Assembly (NCBI GenBank): GCA_947446925.1
Contig: CANFHU010000012.1
Location: forward strand, 1-64,000
Origin: Flavobacteriia bacterium
GTDB lineage: Bacteria; Bacteroidota; Bacteroidia; Flavobacteriales_D; Crocinitomicaceae
DNA length: 64,000 bases
Reading direction: 5' to 3'
Under the pieces are notes generated by a model. That model was not told the origin of the DNA, searched no databases, and worked only from the letters and a program-made list of their open reading frames with translations. The translations under genes and the position numbers were made by a program. This document shows, piece after piece, positions 16,426 through 26,500 of the stretch. Numbering within the stretch: position 1 is the stretch's first letter; each line of letters opens with the position of its first letter.

Positions 16426-17220
16426 TTAATGTGTTTGAGCGATACGTTTTTTTGTTTGTATTGCTGTTAGTACGCCATCCCATAGTAATTTTCGTTGTTC
16501 CAAGGATGCTAAAATGTAGGATTCTGCTTCGTCCCAATGCGCATCGTTTGTTCCACATAATTCTTCTGTCATTTGAATTGCCAAGTGGCTATGGTGGTCT
16601 CCATCTACTTCGATATGTCTATCGAGGTAATATTTAATTGGTGCAATTTGATCTGGAAATTGTTTGTTTAATTCATTGACCAAGGCATAAAACATGTTTG
16701 GAATTAAATCTTCACGACCAAATGTAAAAATTGCTGCCTGTAAATAAGATTTATTTGTATGTATCGTTTGGAAGGTGAAACGTACAAAGTTTCGTACACT
16801 TTCTGGGGTATTACTAACTGCAAAACTCTCCTCCATATTTTGGGTGTTTTGTAGCGAATTACAAAAACCAAGGATTTCATCTGTCGAAGCATTTGCTTGT
16901 TGCATTGCGTCAAGGTAAAGTTCAAAATGACTTTTGCGAACACCATGTGCATCCACATCGGATTCTTCCCCAACGACAATTTCGTTGATTAAAAAACGCG
17001 TTTCAGGTGCGCCAGTAGGAAACCAAGGAGTTTCGACACATGTTAAGTTGCGTTGCAGCGATTTAAGCAAAGACATAAAATCCCAGACAGCATACACGTG
17101 ATGTTGCATGAATAACTGAATATCTTCCATGGTTTTAATTTCTTGAAACAAGGCATGGTTCACAATCGATTCACGAATTGGTTGAATTCTTTCTTTGATT
17201 TGCGTAATTCTTGGATGCAT
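16426..17220 (-). CDS. DUF3050 protein (heme-oxygenase-like fold expected)
   Basis: A 264-residue soluble protein. The sequence matches my memory of the DUF3050 family: an N-terminal IRESIVNHALF, then LQLFMQHHVYAVWDFMSLL-type segment (IQLFMQHHVYAVWDFMSLL), TRFLINEIVVGEESD and, near the C-terminus, YYLDRHIEVDGDHHSHLA. The conserved His and Glu residues in helices resemble those of heme-oxygenase-like di-iron or cofactor-binding proteins, but the function is not known. The gene starts 12 bp after the acyltransferase gene and runs into the HEPN genes, so the four minus-strand genes may form one transcript. Confidence 0.75.
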   Translation of the reverse strand: MHPRITQIKERIQPIRESIVNHALFQEIKTMEDIQLFMQHHVYAVWDFMSLLKSLQRNLTCVETPWFPTGAPETRFLINEIVVGEESDVDAHGVRKSHFELYLDAMQQANASTDEILGFCNSLQNTQNMEESFAVSNTPESVRNFVRFTFQTIHTNKSYLQAAIFTFGREDLIPNMFYALVNELNKQFPDQIAPIKYYLDRHIEVDGDHHSHLAIQMTEELCGTNDAHWDEAESYILASLEQRKLLWDGVLTAIQTKKRIAQTH

Positions 17221-17232
17221 AGCGTTAGGGTT

Positions 17233-18360
17233 TTATTTTTTATTTATATCACGTAATTTCATAAATGGAACTTCAATCATCACATACAAAAGATAAGATA
17301 GAACGATAGTTACCGCCCAAAATAAAAGGTATTCGTATTCCCAATAACTTGGAAGTACATGTTTGTGCAAGTAATTACCATGAAGTACATGCTTAATGAA
17401 AATATGTATCACAACGGTTAGGTTGGTTAAATACATAGAATATGAAATTAAACTGATAAACGTAACTGCTTTGCTTATTTTCGGAAAACGAAATTCTTTC
17501 CAATTTGTTAAAAAAGGTAAAGAGATAAAAACAATCAGTGATTTAATAATTGGAAGCCAGACGATGGAGTATTCACTGATGTTACTTGGGTTTTTGAATT
17601 TCAAATAGTATAATGCAACAAATGCTAAAATTGGAATAATGGCATAGTTTGCTTTGTTCCAAACTTTAGGAAAGTAGTACGCAACATATGCTGCCAATAC
17701 GCCAAACATAATGGAGTCAAGACGTGGTAAAACTTGTCGTGTAATTTGAAGGTTTAATTCTTCGAAATCGGTTAAATGTAATGTTCGATATAAATACAAA
17801 CGGTAACTAATAATAGCTATGATTCCAGCGATTAATACGATTAATGTCGTTGTTTTTACCGTCGCTTTACGTATCTGTAATGCAAAGAATAAAGCAATAG
17901 GTGTAAGTAAGTAAAACCATTCTTCGATACTTAAACTCCAGGATTCTGCGAAAAACAATGGTAATTTATGGTTTAAGTTTTGTGTGAAGATAAAGTAGCG
18001 ATACCAATCGGAGGGCACACGTTCTACTTTGAATGCAAACGTATATATTAATACTACTGTTAATATGATGAAATAAATAGGTGCGGTTCGAAGCCATCTA
18101 CGTGACCAAAAATTGAGTAGAACTGGAAACGTCGGTTTTTCTTTTTCTACAATTTTGATAAGAATTCCTCCAATTAAAAATCCACTTAACACAAAAAACA
18201 TCGCAACACCATCTAAGGTTATTTTGCGAATGATGTCTTTGTATGCTTCAGGAACTAAAATCGCACTGTGTCCAAAAACAACATATAAGATAGCAAACAT
18301 CCGTAATAAGTCTAAGCCAAATACGCGCGAATGTCCATAATTGATTTTTAAAAAATTCAT
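17233..18360 (-). CDS. Membrane acyltransferase, OafA/YrhL family
   Basis: A 375-residue integral membrane protein with about ten helices. The N-terminus has the acyltransferase-3 hallmark GLDLLRMFAILYVVFGH, with Arg and the catalytic His in place, and later FVLSGFLIGGIL, FWSRRWLRTAPIYF and ESWSLSIEEWFYLL. Proteins of this family O-acetylate (or succinylate) surface polysaccharides or lipids. The acceptor is not inferable here. It stands first in a minus-strand run with the DUF3050 gene. Confidence 0.9.
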   Translation of the reverse strand: MNFLKINYGHSRVFGLDLLRMFAILYVVFGHSAILVPEAYKDIIRKITLDGVAMFFVLSGFLIGGILIKIVEKEKPTFPVLLNFWSRRWLRTAPIYFIILTVVLIYTFAFKVERVPSDWYRYFIFTQNLNHKLPLFFAESWSLSIEEWFYLLTPIALFFALQIRKATVKTTTLIVLIAGIIAIISYRLYLYRTLHLTDFEELNLQITRQVLPRLDSIMFGVLAAYVAYYFPKVWNKANYAIIPILAFVALYYLKFKNPSNISEYSIVWLPIIKSLIVFISLPFLTNWKEFRFPKISKAVTFISLISYSMYLTNLTVVIHIFIKHVLHGNYLHKHVLPSYWEYEYLLFWAVTIVLSYLLYVMIEVPFMKLRDINKK

Positions 18361-18625
18361 CCAGTAGGTAAAAGTTATATCTCTAACAAATGTACTTATT
18401 AAAGTAGAAAATTGAAAATGAAAAACAATAAAGTAATATGGAAATTATTTTGTTAAATCGAACAACTATTTGTTGTGGATTGGAGTATCTATAACGCTTT
18501 CGGAGGGTAATGTAAATTGGGTAGGTGTTGTGTTCTGATATTTTTAAGAATTAATTTTGTAATTCATTGTTTTTCAGTAATTAATTTCGTAAATTAAACA
18601 TGTTATTCACCTAAATACTACGGTT
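18361..18625. other. Intergenic AT-rich region without a recognised gene
   Basis: Divergent intergenic space between the acyltransferase gene and the small membrane protein. No ORF longer than about 12 codons with a credible start and no clear promoter motif was found. Confidence 0.5.
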
Positions 18626-18742
18626 ATGGACGAGAACACAAAAGACGATAAAATCAAGATTTTTATCGCATATTCCATTATAATTATCGTGACCGTTATG
18701 GTTTTACTAGTAGCCTTTGGCGCTTTTGATACACCTAAATAA
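18626..18742 (+). CDS. Small membrane protein, 38 residues
   Basis: An ORF of 38 codons beginning ATG GAC GAG. The product has a charged N-terminus (MDENTKDDKIKIF) and one membrane helix (IAYSIIIIVTVMVLLVAF), ending in GAFDTPK. A strong hairpin terminator begins 27 bp after the stop, which supports its being a transcribed gene rather than chance. The family was not recognised. Short single-helix proteins of this type often modify larger membrane complexes, but nothing in the context identifies a partner. Confidence 0.55.
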   Translation: MDENTKDDKIKIFIAYSIIIIVTVMVLLVAFGAFDTPK

Positions 18743-18769
18743 CTTCGAAGATACATGTTTTAATAAAGT

Positions 18770-18800
18770 AAAAAGGCTGTCGAATAGAGACAGCCTTTTT
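18770..18800. terminator. Bidirectional intrinsic terminator
   Basis: Perfect 12-bp stem AAAAAGGCTGTC / GACAGCCTTTTT with a 7-nt loop, with T runs in both directions. It sits between the 38-residue gene and the convergent gene ending at 18816. Confidence 0.9.
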
Positions 18801-18815
18801 AGAATTGTGATTGTT

Positions 18816-19100
18816 TTAACTCACATATTCAACATCTAGTATACGTGATATTGGTATCCACATTCCTCCTTTGAGGCAAATAAATTTAGTTCCAGTTGCC
18901 CAGATGGTTGTCTCTACTTTTTTAGGACCTTCATCATCTTGGAAGTATATAATTACTTTAGAATGATGTATATTTCCTAGAAGTGTCGCTTTTTCAAGTC
19001 GTTGAATGATATCGTCGTGTTGATCCAATTCCAACTCCTTGTGAAAAGAAAGAGATGGTACTACTTCTTTTTCAATGCGTGTATAGTATAAATTTTCCAT
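18816..19100 (-). CDS. Conserved small protein of unknown function
   Basis: 94 residues, no signal peptide or membrane helix. The C-terminal half looks like a small beta domain: KVIIYFQDDEGPKKVETTI and WATGTKFICLKGGMWIPISR, followed by ILDVEYVS. The pattern of a short strand-rich domain that ends in a predicted binding surface recalls small Bacteroidota cytosolic proteins of unknown role. The convergent terminator at 18770 follows its stop. Function not assigned. Confidence 0.6.
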   Translation of the reverse strand: MENLYYTRIEKEVVPSLSFHKELELDQHDDIIQRLEKATLLGNIHHSKVIIYFQDDEGPKKVETTIWATGTKFICLKGGMWIPISRILDVEYVS

Positions 19101-19521
19101 GACTTTCGAGGTTAGGGTTAATACGTGTGTGGATTCTTGTTCACCTATAAATAATTAAAGTAGGTTACTAGAGAAACATTGAACCAGTAAGTATTCCTAA
19201 ATGATTCATAACATGTAAATTACTAATTTAAATTGGATTTTGCAAGTATTTGTTAATAATTAACCACTTGTTTTACAGGGGTATTCAATTTGAGTTAGTT
19301 GTTTATCTATTGAAAAACAATGGTTTAAGTTTTAATTGAAGAAAAGCTAAAAGTCTGTTTATTAACAATTAGTGTTTTTAATGAATGTTAGTTTGCACCC
19401 TGAATTGTTAATATCTGTGCTAGTTAAACTGTTTGAAGCGCACTTCATGTGTAAAAATCGTATTTTAATTATTAAAAATCAGACTTGTACTTCCAGATAA
19501 ACAAATGAATCTCCTTTAAAC
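19101..19521. other. 421-bp AT-rich intergenic region, nothing recognised
   Basis: Very AT-rich stretch between two minus-strand genes. It should contain the promoter of the 94-residue gene, but no clear TTG/TAnnTTTG pair, RNA gene or repeat was found by eye. Confidence 0.5.
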
Positions 19522-20001
19522 TTATAATAGTTTATGCCATTTTAAGATTTCGGCAAGTTTTGTATTGGATTTTGCTAACTCGCGAAGTACCGAAATAATT
19601 TTGCTTTGGTTCGATCGATTATTTTTCACTTTTAGCAGTTCATTATCCATGGCTTGTACTTTTAATTCCAATGGTTTTAACATCGTGCGACGATCCCATA
19701 GGGTAAATCCAATAATAACAGCACAAATAGCACCGAAGATACCAACCATATAACCGATGTAACTTAAGTGTTCTTCAAAATGTTTATCTACCTGCTCAAA
19801 TCGTTTATCTACCTGTTCAAAGCGCTTGTCTATTTGGTTAAAGCCATCCTCCATGCGCTTCTCTAAAGCCTCTAATTTTGTTTCTGTGCGTATCATACGT
19901 GCACGATCTTCGTCTGTGAAATTTTGCGCAAACGTATTGTTTATGTTTACAGAAACCAGTAAACTAAACAGGAGGAATCGGTATATAATTGTCTGTAACA
20001 T
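19522..20001 (-). CDS. Secreted or membrane coiled-coil protein of unknown function
   Basis: 159 residues. The N-terminal signal peptide ends at about TFAQ. Residues about 45-80 form a coiled coil with a 7-residue repeat unit (QIDKRFE, QVDKRFE, QVDKHFE) that is also visible as a 21-bp DNA repeat. A membrane helix follows (YMVGIFGAICAVIIGFTLW) and then a second short coiled coil (LKVQAMDNELLKVK). The topology suggests a periplasmic coiled coil anchored in the inner membrane. Similar stand-alone coiled-coil/TM proteins are common and mostly unstudied; no function is proposed. Confidence 0.6.
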   Translation of the reverse strand: MLQTIIYRFLLFSLLVSVNINNTFAQNFTDEDRARMIRTETKLEALEKRMEDGFNQIDKRFEQVDKRFEQVDKHFEEHLSYIGYMVGIFGAICAVIIGFTLWDRRTMLKPLELKVQAMDNELLKVKNNRSNQSKIISVLRELAKSNTKLAEILKWHKLL

Positions 20002-20503
20002 TCGTTTTAATTGTCAAATAGCAACTAGTATAAAATTACAAAAAAAATAAAAACACGCTACCAAACTTTTCAAAATCGCGTATAAATACGATGATTTTTC
20101 GAAGTATAAAAACCTGTAAACGTCTAATAACAGCAGTGAGTAATAAATAGTTCTTTTATCTATGATTTTAGATGCGGTAGTGAAGTAAAGAAGTTTGTGT
20201 TATTTCCGCCAAAAGTGTGTTTTTTATCCATTTTTGGCGGAAATATTTAGCGATATTAAACTTAATATCTTTAAAAGTTAGGAGCTTTAACGACTACTTT
20301 AAGTCTGTTTTTTTTATAGTTAAAGTAGTTGTATAACTTAAATTGAAATACAATTTCGGCGCTTAAACTGTTCTTTACTAGGTTTCCAACAATAGGTTTT
20401 GTTGTTAATAGTACCAAAATTGCTAGACAAAGCATATAGGTGAAAATACAAAACCCCTTGGTTTTAGTTTCCAAGGGGTCGAATGAAGTTTAGATTTACT
20501 CCT
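20002..20503. other. Intergenic region with inverted repeat and terminator
   Basis: Contains a perfect 13-bp inverted repeat (ATTTCCGCCAAAA at 20202-20214 and its reverse complement at 20232-20244) and, at 20452-20479, the terminator of the giant gene. A 67-codon minus-strand ORF at 20271-20474 begins inside the terminator stem and is not credible as a gene. Confidence 0.6.
20452..20479 (-). terminator. Terminator of the 2364-residue adhesin gene
   Basis: Perfect 9-bp stem ACCCCTTGG / CCAAGGGGT with a 9-nt loop, followed on the minus strand by TTTTGTATTTT. It lies 25 bp past the stop codon at 20504. Confidence 0.8.
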
Positions 20504-23500
20504 TTAATTATTCGCAATTGTCACTTTTACACGATCTACTACTACCTTGTTTTGGTTACTTATCTCTACTATATACAAACCTGTCACCGCGTTTGGTAAA
20601 TGGATTTCATAACTATTATTTCCGACGAATGCATCATAGGTATCTGAAAATATTACCTGACCAATTTCGTTTAGTAAATGTAGTGTGTAACTTGCATTGT
20701 TTTGTGCTTTTAAATCGACATGGATCAATTGATTCGTAACAGGGTTTGGGTATACATTTACGTCTATTTCAGAAGGAATTTGTGCTACGACTAATTTCAC
20801 GGATACAATGTCTGAATACGCAAACTTACCATCAAAATCGGTTTGTTTCAAACGGTAGTAAGACACTCCGGTATATGGATTCGCATCGTAGCCAAAGTAG
20901 TATTGATTCACTTTACTGTTTCCGGATCCTTTTTTCGTAAATACTTTCTCAAAAGTTTTACCATCCAAAGATCTTTCTACGGTAAAGAAATCATTGTTTT
21001 CTTCGGAACCTGTTTCCCAATCTAAACGTACCTTTTTGCCTTCTGTTTTTGCGGTGAAATTAATTAAAGTAATTGGTAATGCGCTTGGATCTTCTACACT
21101 GAAAGGGGAGAAGGAGGTGATAGAATCTCGGGAAATAGTGTAAAAGTCTCCTGAACTATTTGTTGCAGAAACAGGTGTAAATCCTGTGTCCCAAGAAGTA
21201 CCGTTCCAATGACCTATGTAACAATTTGTTCGAGTAAAATCTGGTAATTCTCGTGCAATATTCCATTGGAGTGTCATAGAAACGGTATAACCAGCACCAT
21301 TTGCACTCACATACCAACTTCTGTCGATACAATGATTTGTTTTAGGTGAACCTGAAGTTCCATTAGACAAACGACCTTGACCGATATAAACACTAATATC
21401 ACGAGTAGTTCCTGTATTGTTTAATGTGCATGGTGTGTAGTCATTTGAATTAGCAGAAAATCCAATCGGGAATACCTGTTTTCCTACAACTGCACTACTA
21501 CCTAAATCTCGTTGTATTACTTTACCAGATCCATTCGTGACGATAAAATTAGCATCATCATACCCACTAAATATCCCATTACTTCCTATTGTTAAATCGT
21601 AATTGTTTAATGTGAGTTTGGAGCCTCCATTAAATACAAAGTTTCCGTTAACCGTTATCGCACCACCCGCAATTTTTGAGGATGCATTGCTTATTGTTAC
21701 GTTACCATAGTTTTTTGCTGGTATTACTTGTGTACCAGTCGGAGCATTAAAATGTATGGTTGCCCCCACATCTATCGTGCCTAAAGTTGGTATAGTTGTA
21801 CTCGTAATCGTTAGTGTCATATTATTAGATACATCAATTGTACCACTTACTGGATTCGTATTAGTTATGGTAAAGTTTGTCGGATGAATTCCATCACCTA
21901 CGATAATTTTACTACTTGGATCTAGTGACCAACTAGCGTCGTTCGTTGGGGTAGTGGTAGTGTTGTGTAGAATGTAGAATGTTGTTCCGCCTACCGTCAT
22001 ACTAGATGGATGTGTTCCTGTTCCGTCAGGATTTGAACCCCAATTAGACATACTCGACATTGGTGAAATACCATTATAATAAAAAGTGGTAACGTCTGAA
22101 TGAATAGTTATATCTGTTGTAGCGCTTACTTGCGGACACCCACCACTCGTTGGTATGGTATACGTTATGGTGTAGTTACCAGGTGTACTTGAACTTGGAG
22201 TAACGGATCCAGTTGTAATGTCGATACTTAAACCAGTGGTAGAAGAATATAAACCGCCACTTGTACCGCTTAAACTAACAGTTTGACCCGCACCTTGGTT
22301 GGTGGTAAATGGGGAACCGTTATAGGTAATAGAAGCGGTTGGTAATGTTGTTACGGTGACATTTGTTTCTGAAGAAGTAGCACTACATCCACTTGCATTG
22401 GTAACAATTACGGAGTAATTACCTGTAGCGGTAACATTGATGCTTGAAGTTGTAGCGCCATTACTCCAAAGATAGGATGCACCTGCAGATGCGTTTAAGG
22501 TTACGCTTCCTCCACTACAAAAAGTAGTTGCTCCTCCTGCTGAAATGGTTGCTGTAGGTAATGGATTTACCGTTACAACCGCACTACCTGTTTTATCACT
22601 AGCGTTAGCAGTACAATTTGCATCGCTTAAAGCAGATACAGTATATGTTTTAGAAGATGATGGACTCACCGTAAAAGTATATGGACTGCTTGTAATTCCA
22701 GAAACGGATACAGGGGTTGTACCATCCGTATAGGTAAGGCTCCATGGTTGAGTACCCGTCAAAGCGATACTGATATAAGAAGAAGTAGCACCATTACAAA
22801 TAGTTTGATCTCCGGAAATCAGAGAAGTAGGACGCGCATTTACAGTAACCGTTGCACTACCTGTTTTATCACCAGCGTTAGCAGTACAATTTGCATCGCT
22901 TAAAGCAGATACAGTATATGTTTTAGATGACGAAGGACTCACCGTAAAAGTATATGGGCTGGATGTAATACCAGTAACAGAAACTGGTGTTGTACCATCG
23001 GTATAGGTAAGACTCCAAGGTTGAGAACCAGTCAAAGCAATACTGATATTAGAAGAAGTAGCACCATTACAAATACTTTGTGTTCCAGAAATTACGGATG
23101 TTGGTCCAGCTTTAGGAACTATTTCTCCAGTACTTAGAATCATTGCACCACACGAATAATTGTTAAATGTAATTTGACTCAGTTGTGTTGAATTCAAACC
23201 TGTCCCATCTGAGCCAATAAAAATTTGACGTCCACTTGTGTTTGCTGTACCTGCAACACCATTCCAATTGTATATTGTGATGGTGGAAGCATCCCATGTT
23301 TGACCACTACTTGCTTTAAAGTAGTATTTGTTAGCACCACTTGTTCCTAGGTTAATTGTAGTATTCACATCTAAATCTAACTGACCAGCAGAACTTGCTG
23401 TTGCCGTACCAGAACCTAAATCAAACAATCCTAAATTCAAAGTTACACCTGAAGTTGTGGTGGTTTGAATTACACCCGCTGATGCACTCACTGGTAAAGC

Positions 23501-26500
23501 ATTGGCAACGCCTAGGGAGATTGAACCGTTGGATAAAATTGTTTTACCCGTAAAGGTATTCACTCCAGAAAGCATTAAAGTACCAGCACCAGTTTTTGTT
23601 AAATTGCCACTTCCAGCAACAACACCTCCATAAGATAAGGTTTTTGTGCTTGACACATCTATTGATCCATTGGAAGTGCCTATTGTAATACCCCTATTTA
23701 AGGATAACGTAAAATCATTCGTAATTCCAAGAGTTCCACCATTTAAAGTTATGCTAGAAGCAGTTGTCGAACCAGGAACAGCACCTAAATTACCATCGGA
23801 AGAAATATTTAATGTTCCAGCATTTATTGTAGTATTTCCAGTATATGTGTTTGCGCCTGATAAGGTAAGTGTCTCGTTACCTATTTTTGTTAATGCATAC
23901 CCACCGCTTATTATTCCGCTTAATGTCAGACCTCCTGTTCCGGAAGAAGCCAAAGTAGCATTTCCTGTTAGGGTAATCGGATTTGCAAAAGTGGTTAATG
24001 AACTACCCGTGCTATTGAAAAGTGCACCTGAATTAGAAACTCCTGAACCTTGGATTTCAAAAGAACCCCAAGAATCTACGGTTTTGTTGTTTATATCTAA
24101 TGCTCCTCCATTTTCTATAACTACTTTATTTCCAGATGCTCCTGTCCATGTTGCGCCTGCTTGATATTGATGACCTTGTTGAATTATAAATATTTGACTT
24201 GTAGTTGTAAAGTCAGATGGATTATTTGAAGTTGTATATCTAGTTGAATTATAGTAATTATTTCCGCCACCTGTACCTGAACCTGAGGAAGAACTAACCT
24301 TCATAGATGTGTTTGAGTAAATTGCTACAACATTCCCCCAAAAAGTACCATCACTTTTATTTATAGTATCACCAACTGAGAAGTCTGAAAGAAAATTTGT
24401 ATTCGTTCCAGTTATTGTTGTTGATGATTTTGAAATTGTACCTGCTAGATTAGTTGCACACGAACCGGTTCGACAACTGTAATTGCTTCCAGACCTGTAT
24501 CTAGTCCAATTTGAAGTTGATTGAGAAGGAGTGTTAGAAGTAGAAGTTTTAGAATACCAAATTGATCCTGAAATACTTTCATATGCTCCTATATATTGAT
24601 TTGCATTAGGTCTAGAGATTTTAATTAAATCATTCTGAATATTAATATTTGCATCATTGTATAAATTCTTTCCTTTTTGAGATAAATAGGTTGATGATGT
24701 AGCTTGCCCATTGATATCTAGATAGATTGTATTTGATTGACCTGTTCCGTTAGTACCACTTGAATAGTTTGTAATTAAATTTCCAGTTCCATTTGTTCTT
24801 GACAAGGTAACTGTAGAACCTTCCCAGTTTGCAAAGGAGATAGAAGTAGTGTTAAATGTTATTGCATTAGCTGTTCCTCCTGTAGCCTGATAATAATTAT
24901 TATCATGATATATAGTTCCATTTGTTGGTACATATAAATTTTGACAATCTGTTCCACTTTTTATAATAAATATATTATTATATAAATAATACGTTCCGGT
25001 TGATAGGTTTAAATTCCTTAAATTGCTAGAAGTGCTTGATCTTATTTGATTATATAGAAATGTATTGCTGTAAATATAAGATGTCAAAGCACCAATTGAG
25101 ACTAAATGACCAGTATATGTTGCATATAAATTTGGCGTACTAATGAAGTTGTTATAAATCTTAAGTGTACCTGATGTGATTCCATCTAGAGAGAAAATTT
25201 TTGATTGAAGATCAGTACCGTTATGACCACTATTTGATAAGTTAGTAAACTTATTATGATTTATTGTAATTGTTAAGTTACTATTTGTTGAACTTACTAA
25301 ATAAGAAGATCCTTTTATTACACCAGAGCTAACTCCATTTACAATGTTATCTACAATATTTTCAGAAATTTGGATTGTTGTAGATGAACACATAATTGCT
25401 AAAGCACTAACATTTGTGTTTCCTGATCCTGTAGATTCATTACATTGTATTTTTTTTATTTCGTTGCCTTTAAGTAATGTTTGTGATGAGCCAGTTAAAT
25501 TTTGACCTAAATAAATACCATACATTATATTATCACCTGAAGCATTATTAATTACAGTACTATATTCACCATTACATTTAGAAGAAGTGCCACCAATATA
25601 ATTTTGATTTATTTGATATCCATCACCGGAATCAACAAAAATAAATGCATAATTATTAGTTCCAGCAGCTGAACCTCCAATTGAAGTAGTAAGATATATA
25701 CTATTACCTTGTATCATCCATGCATCCGAATTTGTATTAATATAAATTCCATCATCTCCAAAATCCCTCACCTCACAATTCGAAATCGTATTCGACGCAT
25801 TCACATACCCTGCCGACCCAGTCGATTCTATCGCATATTTCTGCGTACCACTATTCGGAAAAATGATACAATTATCAATGGTATTATTACTGTTTCCTAC
25901 CGAACTTGAAGTTCCAAAAAGTACCGTCGCTACAGTGGATGTACCAGCACTTTTGATATTCGTGTATTGTATCGTGTTGTTGGTTGCGCCCTCGTTAAAA
26001 CGAATAACATTACCGCTCGTTGTTGTATTATAAATTGTTAGAAAGTTCGTTGTCCCTGAACCACCTAATCTACCATCTATCGTTACATAATCTGCTCCAT
26101 TCATATCAATCAGCGCACTAGTAGAACTTCCGTCCATCGTAATTGCAGCGGTAACATTGCTTTTTGGTCTAATCGTTAACGTCGCTGAAGCGGAAGTATT
26201 AAGCCCGTAAAAGTTTATCGGATACGTTTCGTTTACTTCTTGTGTCGTACGATACGTTTCATCCAATTCCAAAATGACATTCCCTGAAATACATTCTTTT
26301 ATCGCAGCTAATGCTGCAGTAAGTGTAGTCCAATTCCCTCCAGATGCAAGTGTTCCAATCGTATATGTGCCACTGTACGTTGTTCCACATGTTCCACTTG
26401 TATATTCATAACAGCCAATGTCTGGATTCCCTTTACGCAAATTGGAAGCATAATCATCAATAGGAGGGGAGTTTGTAGTTGTACCGGCGTTGATACATGG

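Noticed and set aside
20271-20474. 67-codon minus-strand ORF after giant gene 1
   Set aside because: Its start codon is inside the terminator stem of the giant gene, and no domain or ribosome-binding context supports it.
23646-24164. 172-codon ORF antisense to giant gene 1
   Set aside because: It is a mirror of a Ser/Thr/Gly-rich repeat region, where the opposite frame stays open by composition (Pro/Val/Leu-rich product). The same holds for other antisense ORFs in both giant genes.
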